Below are positions 15,381 through 24,180 of a stretch of DNA of 42,660 bases, piece by piece. Within the stretch, counting starts at the first letter, position 1; every line of letters begins with the position of its first letter. Origin of the DNA: Nitrospirae bacterium CG02_land_8_20_14_3_00_41_53 (lineage in GTDB: Bacteria > Nitrospirota > Thermodesulfovibrionia > Thermodesulfovibrionales > SM23-35); contig PEUB01000063.1 in the NCBI GenBank assembly GCA_002780895.1, forward strand, positions 1-42,660. The letters run 5' to 3'. Made by a program: the position numbers and the translations under genes. Below the pieces are notes generated by a model. It was not told the origin of the DNA. It did not search any database and worked only from the letters and a program-made list of their open reading frames with translations.

Positions 15381-16682
15381 ATGTGGTTTGATATCGTTCT
15401 TATCATCATCTTTATTTTCTTAAATGGTCTCTTTGCTGCAACTGAGATAGCCGTAGTTACACTAAGAAAGAGCCGAATAAAGCAGCTTTTAGAAGAAGGG
15501 AATAAGACTGCTGCGATATTGAATAAATTCAAAGAGGAACCTGACAGGTTTCTCGCCACCATTCAGATAGCCATTACCCTTGTTGGTACTCTTGCAGCAG
15601 CTATTGGCGGAGCAGCAGCAATAGAGATTATAAAACCTGCTATTGGAGAGATTCCATTTGAACCGATCGCCGCATCCAGCGAGGCCATTGCAATAGGCGC
15701 AGTAACAATTGTGATAACATACTTTTTGCTGGTCTTCGGTGAACTTATCCCAAAGTCAATAGCCCTGGCAAACCCTGAAGGGGTTGGACTCAAAACAGCA
15801 AAATTTGTTGAGGGATTTTCAAAGATAGCAACCATCTTTGTGAAGATGCTGACATTCAGCACGAATATGCTGCTCAAGCCATTCGGAAGAAAAACATTGA
15901 CAGAAATGGCCTATGTATCAGAAGAAGAGGTTAGGATGCTCATTAGGGAAGGTGGTGAACAAGGCGTATTTGAACCTACAGAGCAGGCCCTTATCCATAG
16001 TGTATTCGAATTCATTGATATGTCAGCTAAAGAAGTCATGGTACCTTCTACCCAGATGGTAAAAATAGGCCTGAGCATGTCTATAGAAGATATAAAATCC
16101 TTAATTACAGAAGAACAGTTTTCTCGTTACCCGGTTGTAGGTAAAGACCTAAATGATATTCGAGGAATTCTCTATGCAAAGGATTTCCTGAATGCACTAT
16201 CAAAAGGAGTGGTAGACATAAGAAAGCTTATTAAACCACCATTCTTCATCCCCGAGACAAAGAAGATAAGCAATCTTCTGAAAGAGATGCAGAAAAAAAG
16301 GATTCATATGGCTTTAGTTATAGATGAATATGGTGGGGTATCCGGTCTTGTGACCATGGAGGATCTTTTAGAGGAAATTGTAGGAGAAATAAGGGATGAA
16401 TATGACATCGAAAGTCCTGTTATTCAGCTCAGCGACGGAACACTACTCATAGACGCATCCATCAGCACAAGAGATCTGGGAGATGATTATAAAATAAAAA
16501 TCCCGGAATCTACAGAATATGAAACCATGAGTGGCTTTTTGTTAACCACCCTTCAAAAAATTCCAAAAGTCGGTGATGTAGTTGAAATTGAGGATAAAAA
16601 GATAACCATCTCAGAAATGGTGGGACAGAGGATCGCCAAGGTAAAACTCGAGAAGCTGCCTGAAGAACATATTGACGGCTGA
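15381..16682 (+). CDS. CNNM/CorC-family transporter (HlyC/CorC hemolysin-like)
   Basis: A 433-residue membrane protein linked to Mg2+/Co2+ transport. Order: DUF21/CNNM membrane domain (about 1-190, helices near 3-25, 60-85, 98-125 and 135-155, with the small-residue-rich LVGTLAAAIGGAAAIEI), a CBS pair (about 205-325, containing EVMVPSTQMV and GGVSGLVTMEDLLEEIVGE), then a CorC_HlyC domain (about 345-428, starting SDGTLLIDAS). Length and order are standard. The old name hemolysin is misleading. The start has no Shine-Dalgarno; TAAAAT lies 3 nt before the ATG. mdh follows 49 nt downstream under its own promoter. Confidence 0.92.
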   Translation: MWFDIVLIIIFIFLNGLFAATEIAVVTLRKSRIKQLLEEGNKTAAILNKFKEEPDRFLATIQIAITLVGTLAAAIGGAAAIEIIKPAIGEIPFEPIAASSEAIAIGAVTIVITYFLLVFGELIPKSIALANPEGVGLKTAKFVEGFSKIATIFVKMLTFSTNMLLKPFGRKTLTEMAYVSEEEVRMLIREGGEQGVFEPTEQALIHSVFEFIDMSAKEVMVPSTQMVKIGLSMSIEDIKSLITEEQFSRYPVVGKDLNDIRGILYAKDFLNALSKGVVDIRKLIKPPFFIPETKKISNLLKEMQKKRIHMALVIDEYGGVSGLVTMEDLLEEIVGEIRDEYDIESPVIQLSDGTLLIDASISTRDLGDDYKIKIPESTEYETMSGFLLTTLQKIPKVGDVVEIEDKKITISEMVGQRIAKVKLEKLPEEHIDG

Positions 16683-16689
16683 AATTCAT

Positions 16690-16720
16690 TTGACATTATC
16701 TTTTATTTTTCCTTTATAAT
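16690..16720 (+). promoter_or_regulatory. Consensus promoter of mdh, near-leaderless
   Basis: TTGACA (16690-16695) and TATAAT (16715-16720), both perfect hexamers, with a 19-bp spacer. The predicted start point near 16727 leaves about 5 nt before the ATG at 16732. No Shine-Dalgarno is present. Confidence 0.7.
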
Positions 16721-16731
16721 TTATGACCACA

Positions 16732-17659
16732 ATGAGGGAAAAGGTATCAATAATAGGGGCCGGAAATGTTGGTGCTACAACTGCACTTCTTGTTGTGCAA
16801 TCAGGCATTGCAGATGTCGTTCTTTTTTGATATAGTAGAAGGGATGCCCCAAGGAAAGGCACTCGACCTCGCAGAAGCATGCCCGCTGTGGAATTCATCG
16901 TCTACAATTAAAGGAACAAATAATTATTCTGATACTGTAGGTTCTGATATTGTCGTTATTACTGCTGGGTTTCCCAGAAAACCCGGGATGTCAAGGAATG
17001 ATCTTCTTCATGCTAATGCAAATGTAATCAAAGAAACATGCATTGAGGTTGCAAATGCCTCTCCAAATGCTATTATTATTGTTGTAACTAATCCGATAGA
17101 CGTTATGGCGCAGCTTGCATGGAAAACCACCGAATTCTCCTGCAAGCGAGTTATGGGTATGGGCGGTATACTTGATGCTTCGAGATTAACAGCATTTCTC
17201 TCATGGGAATTGAATGTGTCACCAGAAGATGTAGAAGCACTTGTGTTCGGAGGACACGGTGACGACATGGTACCACTTCCAAGATTTACAACTGTAAAAG
17301 GCATACCGGTTACAGAACTTCTGCCTAAAAAGAAAATTGAGCTATTAATAGAAAGGACAAGGAATGGCGGTGCAGAAATAGTCTCTTTACTTAAATCAGG
17401 AAGTGCGTATTATGCTCCCGCTGCTTCTACATTCCAGATGATCAAGGCAGTTCTTCTCGATGAAAAACGGATGCTTCCCTGTACGGCTTATCTCAACGGT
17501 GAGTATGGCGTAAAAGACCTTTACATGGGTGTGCCTGTCATCCTTGGGAAAGAAGGCGTTGAGAAGGTCACAGAGGTAAAACTCACTAAAGAAGAAAAGG
17601 CACAATTCAGAAAATCGTGTGCATCAGTTAAGAAATTAATAAAAAGACTATTAATATAG
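16732..17659 (+). pseudogene. mdh: Malate dehydrogenase, frame broken by +1 T
   Basis: NAD-dependent malate/oxaloacetate enzyme of the LDH-like MDH family. The N-terminus MREKVSIIGAGNVGATTALL carries the Rossmann GAGNVG motif, then the frame hits TGA at 16828-16830. Removing one T from the T6 run at 16823-16828 restores VVLFDIVEGMPQGKALDLAE, after which the rest is intact: ITAGFPRKPGMSR (substrate Arg), VTNPIDVMA and the catalytic His in FGGHGDDMVPL. All else looks functional, so a homopolymer sequencing error or a very recent mutation is likelier than old decay. It fits with the citrate synthase-icd pair upstream and ndk 11 nt downstream. Confidence 0.88.
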
Positions 17660-17670
17660 ATGGAGGGATT

Positions 17671-18084
17671 ATGGAAAGGACATTATCAATAGTTAAACCG
17701 GACGGCGTGGGAAAAAACCTGATCGGTAAAGTCATAAAAAGATTTGAAAAAAATGGGCTCAGGATTGCTGCCCTCAAGATGCTCAAGTTATCCAAAGATG
17801 ATGCAAAAGGATTTTATATTGTGCATAAAGAAAGACCTTTCTATGAAAGTCTTACCAGCTTTATGTCAGAGGGTCCGATTGTGGTAATGGTTGTTGAAGG
17901 AGAAAATGCAATTAATAAAGTCAGAGAGAGCATGGGGGCGACAAACCCAAAGGATGCTGCTCCAGGTACAATCAGGGCTGATTTTGCCTCAGATATCGAG
18001 CACAATATAGTCCATGGCTCGGATTCGAAAGAATCTGCTTCTTACGAGATCCCCTTCTTCTTTTCTTCTCTCGAGATTCAATGA
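17671..18084 (+). CDS. ndk: Nucleoside diphosphate kinase
   Basis: Transfers the gamma-phosphate between nucleoside di- and triphosphates through a phosphohistidine. 137 residues with the N-terminal [15 protein letters not shown], the nucleotide-binding [18 protein letters not shown] and the active-site His in NIVHGSDS (about 116). A GGAGGG Shine-Dalgarno precedes the ATG by 5 nt. It begins 11 nt after mdh and is probably transcribed with it. Confidence 0.96.
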   Translation: MERTLSIVKPDGVGKNLIGKVIKRFEKNGLRIAALKMLKLSKDDAKGFYIVHKERPFYESLTSFMSEGPIVVMVVEGENAINKVRESMGATNPKDAAPGTIRADFASDIEHNIVHGSDSKESASYEIPFFFSSLEIQ

Positions 18085-18091
18085 CACATTA

Positions 18092-18121
18092 TTGACTTTC
18101 AGCATTTAAAAAAAGTATATT
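18092..18121 (+). promoter_or_regulatory. sigma70-type promoter of clpC
   Basis: TTGACT (18092-18097) and TATATT (18116-18121) with an 18-bp spacer. It lies in the 71-nt gap after ndk, about 35 nt before the clpC start. No CIRCE or CtsR-like operator was seen. Confidence 0.6.
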
Positions 18122-18155
18122 TAATCAATGGTATTAGAAGGTTTCAGGAGGTAGA

Positions 18156-20600
18156 ATGTTTGAGAAGTTTACAGAGCGTGGAAGAAAGGTAATTATATAT
18201 GCGAAGGAAGAAGCTGAAAAACGTCAAAACGACTACCTGGGAACAGAACATCTTTTGCTTGCTGTTTTAAAAGAAGAAGATGGCTTGCCTGTAGCAGTCT
18301 TAAAAAGGATGGGTATAACTCCAGAAGAAGTTAGACTAGGAATAGAAAGAAACCTGCCTCAGGGGACAAACCTTATGACCTTCGGTGATATACCTTTTAC
18401 GCCTCGGGCCAAAAAAGTCCTTGAACTTGCTGTTGAAGAAGCAAGGCTCCTTGGTCACAATTATATCGGGAGCGAACACATTCTCCTTGGTCTGATAAGG
18501 GAAGAGGAAGGCATAGGAGGCAAGATATTGCGAAACTTCGGTGTCAACCTCCTTGGAGCAAGACAGCTAACAATTAACTTCTCCATAAGAACACATACAT
18601 ATATAAGAGAGAAAAGGAGTACAACCCCTGCACTCGACGAGTTTGGGAGAGACCTGACCCTTCTGGCAAAGGAAGGAAAACTTGATCCCGTTATAAGCAG
18701 AGAAGATGAGATAGAACGTCTAATCCAGATACTGGGCAGAAGGATTAAAAACAACCCTGTAGTTATTGGTAAACCCGGCGTTGGAAAGACAGCAATAGTT
18801 GAAGGGTTTGCCCAAAAGATTGTTTCGGGTGACATCCCTGACAGCCTGTTAGGTAAACGCATCGTCTCCCTTGACCTCGGTGCATTAATTGCAGGGACTA
18901 AATACAGAGGCCAATTTGAAGAAAGGCTCAAGATTGTTATGAAGGAGATCATCCAATCAGACAATATTATCCTCTTTATTGATGAACTGCACACACTTAT
19001 AGGCGCTGGTGCCGCAGAGGGTTCTGTCGACGCATCGAGTATGCTTAAACCCGCCCTATCCCGGGGCGAAATACAGTGTATTGGAGCAACTACACCTGAT
19101 GCGTACAGAAAATACATAGAAAAAGACGGTGCCCTCGAACGCAGGTTCCAGCCAATTAATGTACAGCCCCCTAATATAGAAAACACAATAAATATCTTAA
19201 AGGGGCTGAAGCCCAGATACGAGTCTTATCACAAAGTCAAGATAAGCGATAACGCAATAGAAATTGCAGCAAGGTTATCTGATAGATACATTTCTGATAG
19301 ATATTTACCTGATAAGGCAATAGATGTTATAGATGAGACAGGGTCGAGGATCAAACTAAAGCGATATACCCCTCCTCAGGAATTGAAGGAACTCGAGACT
19401 GATATACAGAGGTTTTCAAGAGAGAAAAATCTGTATATAAAGCTCCACGACATTGGAAAAGCCTCATCTGTCCGGTTAGAGGAAGAACGACTAAAGCGGC
19501 TTCATGAACAGTTGCACAAACAATGGATAGATAATTTAAACAAGGAGATACCTTCTGTGATGGAGGAGGATGTTGAATATACGGTATCTAAAATGACAGG
19601 TATACCGCTCTCGAAACTCGAAGAAAAAGAATCCGAGAAACTCATAAAGATGGAGGAAAACCTTCATAAAAGGATAATAGGCCAGGAAGAAGCCATAAAG
19701 GCTGTCTCAAAAGCAATAAGAAGGTCAAGGGCAGGACTTAGGTCAAGTAAAAAACCAATAGGTTCGTTCTTTTTCCTTGGCCCTACAGGTGTTGGCAAGA
19801 CAGAACTTGCAAAGGCATTAGCATGGTTTATGTTTAACGACGAGACCTCCCTCGTAAAGATAGACATGTCAGAATATATGGAGAGGTTTAATGTCTCCAG
19901 ACTTACAGGAGCCCCGCCAGGCTATGTCGGTTATGAAGAGGGGGGGCAGTTAACGGAAAGGATAAGGAAGAGGCCGTATTCTGTGGTACTCTTTGATGAG
20001 ATAGAAAAGGCACATCCTGATGTATTCAATATACTCCTCCAGGTTCTTGACGAAGGAGTACTTACAGACAGTTTTGGAAGGAAAGTAGATTTCAGGAATA
20101 CCGTAATTATAATGACATCAAATCTCGGAGCAAGGATAATTGCAAATGCAACACCTCTTGGTTTTCGGCTGAATTCATCTGAGGTTGTGTATGAAAAGAT
20201 AAAGGAAAACGTACTGAATGAACTTAAGAAGACATTTAACCCCGAGTTTCTTAACCGTGTTGATGAAACAGTGGTATTCCACTTACTTGAAAAAGAGCAT
20301 CTGTTATCTATTATTGATTTACTTGTGGAAGAGACAAACATGATGCTGCTTGAACAGGAACTTGTAATCGAGGTATCTCCGGAAGTAAAGGAATGGATAA
20401 TAAAGCGCTACTATCAGCCCACATATGGTGCAAGGCCTATGAGGAGGGCTGTACAAAAGGTAATAGAGGATCCTCTTTCTGAAGAGATCCTTAAAGGAAG
20501 ATTTAGAGGCATACATAAAATAAATGTTATCCTTGAAGGCGACACGCCTATATTTATAGAGGCCGAGGAAGCCATCCCTATCCTATCTGGTGCTAACTAA
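18156..20600 (+). CDS. clpC: ClpC/ClpA-family AAA+ protease ATPase
   Basis: Hexameric unfoldase that feeds ClpP. 814 residues: Clp N-domain repeats (about 1-150, EHLLLAVLKEEDG and EHILLGLIREEEG), AAA1 with Walker A GKPGVGKT (about 207) and Walker B IILFIDELH, a short middle-domain segment (about 415-460), AAA2 with Walker A GPTGVGKT (about 544) and VVLFDEIEKAHPDV, and a ClpB-D2-like C-terminal domain. The domain order with a short middle domain favours ClpC over ClpB. A strong AGGAGG precedes the ATG. No adjacent clpS or mcsA/mcsB is present. Confidence 0.93.
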   Translation: MFEKFTERGRKVIIYAKEEAEKRQNDYLGTEHLLLAVLKEEDGLPVAVLKRMGITPEEVRLGIERNLPQGTNLMTFGDIPFTPRAKKVLELAVEEARLLGHNYIGSEHILLGLIREEEGIGGKILRNFGVNLLGARQLTINFSIRTHTYIREKRSTTPALDEFGRDLTLLAKEGKLDPVISREDEIERLIQILGRRIKNNPVVIGKPGVGKTAIVEGFAQKIVSGDIPDSLLGKRIVSLDLGALIAGTKYRGQFEERLKIVMKEIIQSDNIILFIDELHTLIGAGAAEGSVDASSMLKPALSRGEIQCIGATTPDAYRKYIEKDGALERRFQPINVQPPNIENTINILKGLKPRYESYHKVKISDNAIEIAARLSDRYISDRYLPDKAIDVIDETGSRIKLKRYTPPQELKELETDIQRFSREKNLYIKLHDIGKASSVRLEEERLKRLHEQLHKQWIDNLNKEIPSVMEEDVEYTVSKMTGIPLSKLEEKESEKLIKMEENLHKRIIGQEEAIKAVSKAIRRSRAGLRSSKKPIGSFFFLGPTGVGKTELAKALAWFMFNDETSLVKIDMSEYMERFNVSRLTGAPPGYVGYEEGGQLTERIRKRPYSVVLFDEIEKAHPDVFNILLQVLDEGVLTDSFGRKVDFRNTVIIMTSNLGARIIANATPLGFRLNSSEVVYEKIKENVLNELKKTFNPEFLNRVDETVVFHLLEKEHLLSIIDLLVEETNMMLLEQELVIEVSPEVKEWIIKRYYQPTYGARPMRRAVQKVIEDPLSEEILKGRFRGIHKINVILEGDTPIFIEAEEAIPILSGAN

Positions 20601-20623
20601 TTCCCTAAGAAAGAATTCATATC

Positions 20624-21139
20624 TTGAAAAATAAGGCTTTTATCCTTCTGATAATCTTGCTTTCCGGAATTACTATCGTTTTCTTTATTGTAAGGCATCA
20701 GTATAGCCCGAGAATAGACACAATCTGGGATATTGAACTTATTGATGTCAATAAAAACAAATTAAAACTTTCTGAACTGAAAGGCTCGGTTTTATTTATT
20801 AATTTCTGGGCTACATGGTGTGAGTCATGCGTAGAGGAATTGCCAGCTATTGAAGGGTTGTTTAGAAATCTGTCAGAACACCCTAAATTCAAATTAATAA
20901 CCATTCTCTATAAAGATAATCGAGACAGGGCTTTTAGCTATATGAATAAAAATGGTTATACTTTTCCTATATATCTCAATCCTGATGGTTCTGCTGCAAA
21001 AAAATTCGGGATTACAGGTGTGCCTGAGACTTTCATAATTGATAAGAAGGGGATACTGAGAAACAAGGTAATAGGTCCTGAAGAATGGGACTCTCCGGGT
21101 GTTATCGAAAAATTCCATAGCCTTATTGATGAACCATAA
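20624..21139 (+). CDS. TlpA-like membrane-anchored thioredoxin
   Basis: Periplasm-facing thiol-disulfide protein. 171 residues: a signal/anchor helix (about 5-23), then a TlpA/ResA thioredoxin fold with active site WCESC (C66 and C69) after LFINFWAT, the cis-Pro in TGVPETFIID and a central insert typical of TlpA. It starts with TTG at 20624; no ATG is better placed. It follows clpC by 23 nt. A role in cytochrome c maturation or cysteine reduction is possible, but no partner gene is next to it. Confidence 0.85.
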   Translation: MKNKAFILLIILLSGITIVFFIVRHQYSPRIDTIWDIELIDVNKNKLKLSELKGSVLFINFWATWCESCVEELPAIEGLFRNLSEHPKFKLITILYKDNRDRAFSYMNKNGYTFPIYLNPDGSAAKKFGITGVPETFIIDKKGILRNKVIGPEEWDSPGVIEKFHSLIDEP

Positions 21140-21166
21140 CTTTAATGCTATATACAATCAAATCGT

Positions 21167-21334
21167 TGACAGGGCAGATGTGTCGAAAAGACTTTACCAG
21201 CGATACCTTAAAGTATTGGCTAACCACATTTATAGCCAACTAAAAACTACACTTATTTTTCATTTAAAACATTCAAAGCCAATTTATAATAAATCATCGC
21301 TTTGTAAAGTCTTTGAGGCATGTCTGCCCTGTCA
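21167..21334. mobile_element. MITE-like element with 31-bp terminal inverted repeats
   Basis: Left arm 21167-21197 and right arm 21304-21334 are inverted copies matching at 25 of 31 positions (outer TGACAGGGCAGA, inner AAAGACTTTAC), and pairing continues inward through GCGAT. A further TTGGCT/AGCCAA stem (21215-21220, 21233-21238) sits inside. The 168-bp unit has no convincing ORF and lies between the thioredoxin and DUF4416 genes. No clear target duplication was seen. Confidence 0.65.
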
Positions 21335-21359
21335 TATGTACAACTTTTAATTAATAAAT

Positions 21360-21899
21360 ATGGGGAAAGTCAAGTATCCTGAACCATCGCTGCTCTTCAT
21401 AGGGTTACTCTATGCTGATCCAGGAATATTTAATCATTCAAAAGAAATACTCGAGAGAAACTTCGGGGATATTTTACTTGCAAGCCCTTCCATGACATGG
21501 AACTATTCTTCTTACTATAAGGATGAACTCGGCTGGCCCTTATTCAGACAGTTTATATTCTTTAAAAACTTAATTGACCCAGGAACCCTTGCAGATGTTA
21601 AGCTAAAGACAAATGAAATTGAAGATGTACTGTCTTCTAAGGGTAAAAGATATATTAATCTTGACCCTGGTTATCTTACACTCTCAAAGATAGTCCTTGC
21701 ATCCACAAAAAACTATGCACACCGGATATATTTAGGGAAAGGGATCTATGGAGAGGTAACGCTTATTTATAAGAACGGGACTTACAAACCACATCTCTTT
21801 ACTTATAAAGATTATCAGGATAAAACGTATATTGAAATATTTATGAATGCAAGGGAGATTTTGAAAAAAAGGGCACTGGATAGAGGAGTGTTTTTATGA
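21360..21899 (+). CDS. DUF4416 family protein
   Basis: A 179-residue cytosolic protein whose sequence pattern I recognise as DUF4416: MGKVKYPEPSLLFIGLLYAD at the start, then WNYSSYYKDELGWPLFRQFI, GKRYINLDPGYLTLSKIVLA, HRIYLGKGIYGEVTL and TYKDY. The function is unknown, but its conserved polar residues suggest an enzyme. The ATG has no Shine-Dalgarno, and the MITE-like element ends 25 nt upstream, so its promoter may lie at or in that element. The next gene starts 85 nt downstream. Confidence 0.88.
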   Translation: MGKVKYPEPSLLFIGLLYADPGIFNHSKEILERNFGDILLASPSMTWNYSSYYKDELGWPLFRQFIFFKNLIDPGTLADVKLKTNEIEDVLSSKGKRYINLDPGYLTLSKIVLASTKNYAHRIYLGKGIYGEVTLIYKNGTYKPHLFTYKDYQDKTYIEIFMNAREILKKRALDRGVFL

Positions 21900-21984
21900 G
21901 ATTAAGCCAGGTAAATTTAGATTTTGTTTTGAAATTGCTGAAAATTATAAAAAGTATTATTATACATAAGTAAGGAGATAAAAC

Positions 21985-24180
21985 ATGAGCAAAAAGGAAT
22001 TACTTATGTCTCCAGGCTATGAACTAAAAACTATAAATTATCTTCAGAAAGGCTCAAAGATAGTCTCCCGGCGGGTTAAAGAAGAAATCGAATTTGTTAG
22101 TAATTTAACCCGCATCATTCTTTCAAGTCCTGATATAGCCCGTATGTGTGAGAGATTTACAGATGAGATTAGAAAGACAATTCCTGTTGAGTGGGCAAGT
22201 ATTATAACAATCAAGGGAGAAAACCTTTATTTTCAGTCCCTGTCCTCAAGGATTAAATCAATATGGAAAACCGGTGATGTTGTCCCCCTGAAAGATACGG
22301 CTACAGAATATATAGCAACTACAAAGCAGATCCTCTCTGAACCAGACCTATCTAAAAATAGGAGATTCTGGACAGGAGAGTATCACTTAAAACATGGTAT
22401 AAGGTCAATCGTCTATATACCACTCTTGGCTGAAGACAGGGTCTTTGGGGCATTGGTCATTGCCAGCACAAGGCCAGATGCTTATGGTGAGAGGGAGTTA
22501 AAGCTACTTTATCATACAGCCGGCCAGATTGCTATGCCCATTAAGAATGCCATCCTCCTTGAAGAGATAAAGAAACGGCAGAGACTTCTGGAGGCCATTA
22601 ACAACCTGACAAGGACCATTTCATCATATCTTACCCTCGATAATGTATACGAAGTCTTTGCTATGGAATTGAAGAAACTGGTCCCATTTGACCGTCTATC
22701 CATCGCCTTGATAGAGAGGGATAAGATAAGATACCTTGCCGTCTCTGAGAAAATAAAGACAGAACGAAGGCCTGGCTCTACCTATCCATTGAAGGATACA
22801 AACACAGGCTGGGTAGCAAAACATAAAGAGACCCTGATAGAGCCTGACCTCACCCAGCACCGGGTATCTCCTTTAAGTAAGCTCAGGCTATCAGAGGGAA
22901 TAAGATCCACTATTCATGCCCCCTTATTTTATAAAGGAAGGGTTTTTGGTACCATCAATCTTTCAAGTCTTCACCCTGACAGCTATGGAGAAGGTGAAAG
23001 GGGGATATTAGAACATTTATGCGGGCAGTTATCTGGGGCTATTATGAATGCCCGCCTTTATAAACAGGCTAAAGAAGAATCCCGCCTGGATGCCCTGACC
23101 GGCCTGTTTAACAGACGCTACTTCAATGAGCGTCTGGAAGAAAAACTCAAGAAGCGGCTCAGATATGGGGGTGTGTTTTCCTTAATCCTCTGTGATCTGG
23201 ATTTCTTCAAGAGGTATAACGACAGGTATGGACACATTGCTGGTGATAAGCTTATTAGAAGGGCCGCAGGGATAATGAAAAAACAGATCAGGGAGGTTGA
23301 CCTGATCTTCCGATATGGTGGTGATGAGTTTGTCATTTTACTACCGGAGGCAGATTCTAAGAGTGCCCTTTCTATAGCTGAGCGAATGCGTGAAGGCCTT
23401 GAAAAAGAGATGAAAAAAAGGAAGGTCTTACTTACTGCAAGCCTTGGTATAGCCTCATGCCCAGTGGATGGGATAAGGGGTAGAGACCTTCTTGATGCTG
23501 CTGATAGTGCTGCATACGAGGCTAAGAATCTTGGCGGCAATCAATGTATACTGGCATCAGGAAAGCCACAAAGAGCAGATGAGGCTCAAATTAAAAGGCC
23601 CATTATAAATCTTATTGAAGGTATGGCTACTGCCTTAGAGGCAAGGGACATTTACACCTATTCCCATTCAAGGGATGTAAATAAGTATGCCCAGATGTTA
23701 GGTAAGGCTATTGGTCTATCAGAGGAAAAATTGGCCTATCTTAGCAGGGCTGCCCTGCTTCATGATATCGGTAAGATTGGAATCACCGATAGAATACTTT
23801 ATAAAAAACAGAGGTTAAGTAGTGAAGATTGGGAGGTAATAAAGAGGCATCCTTCAGTAGGTGCTGAAATAATCGGTGATATTCCAGAACTCTTACCAAC
23901 CAAGGCTGCTATACTTTACCATCATGAAAGGTGGGATGGTGGTGGATATCCTTCAGGTCTTAAGGGGGAGGGAATACCGCTTGAGGCTCGAATGCTGGCA
24001 ATTGCTGATGCCTTCTCAGCAATGATTTCAGCCCGGCCTTACCGTCCTGCAAGGTCTTATCAAGAGGCCCTATTAGAGCTAAAAAGGGAGGCAGGGAAAC
24101 AATTTGACCCTGAACTGGCAAATACCTTTACTGCTATAGTCAAAAAGTTGCTGGATAAGAAAACAGAGGTAACAACTTAA
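21985..24180 (+). CDS. GAF-GAF-GGDEF-HD-GYP cyclic-di-GMP signalling protein
   Basis: A 731-residue cytosolic protein able in principle both to make and to break cyclic-di-GMP. Two GAF domains (about 35-195 and 205-360) come first, related to each other (PLKDTATEYIA / PLKDTNTGWVA). The GGDEF domain (about 365-525) has the intact RYGGDEF active site and an upstream REVD product-inhibition site. The HD-GYP domain (about 540-715) has LLHDIGKIG, HHERWDGGGYPSG and IADAFSAM. All catalytic residues are present. The two GAF domains imply ligand-controlled switching. An AAGGAG precedes the ATG; the gene converges on proB with a 4-nt overlap. Confidence 0.95.
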   Translation: MSKKELLMSPGYELKTINYLQKGSKIVSRRVKEEIEFVSNLTRIILSSPDIARMCERFTDEIRKTIPVEWASIITIKGENLYFQSLSSRIKSIWKTGDVVPLKDTATEYIATTKQILSEPDLSKNRRFWTGEYHLKHGIRSIVYIPLLAEDRVFGALVIASTRPDAYGERELKLLYHTAGQIAMPIKNAILLEEIKKRQRLLEAINNLTRTISSYLTLDNVYEVFAMELKKLVPFDRLSIALIERDKIRYLAVSEKIKTERRPGSTYPLKDTNTGWVAKHKETLIEPDLTQHRVSPLSKLRLSEGIRSTIHAPLFYKGRVFGTINLSSLHPDSYGEGERGILEHLCGQLSGAIMNARLYKQAKEESRLDALTGLFNRRYFNERLEEKLKKRLRYGGVFSLILCDLDFFKRYNDRYGHIAGDKLIRRAAGIMKKQIREVDLIFRYGGDEFVILLPEADSKSALSIAERMREGLEKEMKKRKVLLTASLGIASCPVDGIRGRDLLDAADSAAYEAKNLGGNQCILASGKPQRADEAQIKRPIINLIEGMATALEARDIYTYSHSRDVNKYAQMLGKAIGLSEEKLAYLSRAALLHDIGKIGITDRILYKKQRLSSEDWEVIKRHPSVGAEIIGDIPELLPTKAAILYHHERWDGGGYPSGLKGEGIPLEARMLAIADAFSAMISARPYRPARSYQEALLELKREAGKQFDPELANTFTAIVKKLLDKKTEVTT

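Noticed and set aside
16766-16830. Alternative start for mdh giving MLVLQLHF...
   Set aside because: This is the shadow frame before the T insertion; the true N-terminus with the Rossmann motif is in the other frame.
21099-21350. 83-codon ORF overlapping the thioredoxin gene end
   Set aside because: It is mostly formed by the inverted-repeat element and has no protein-like features.
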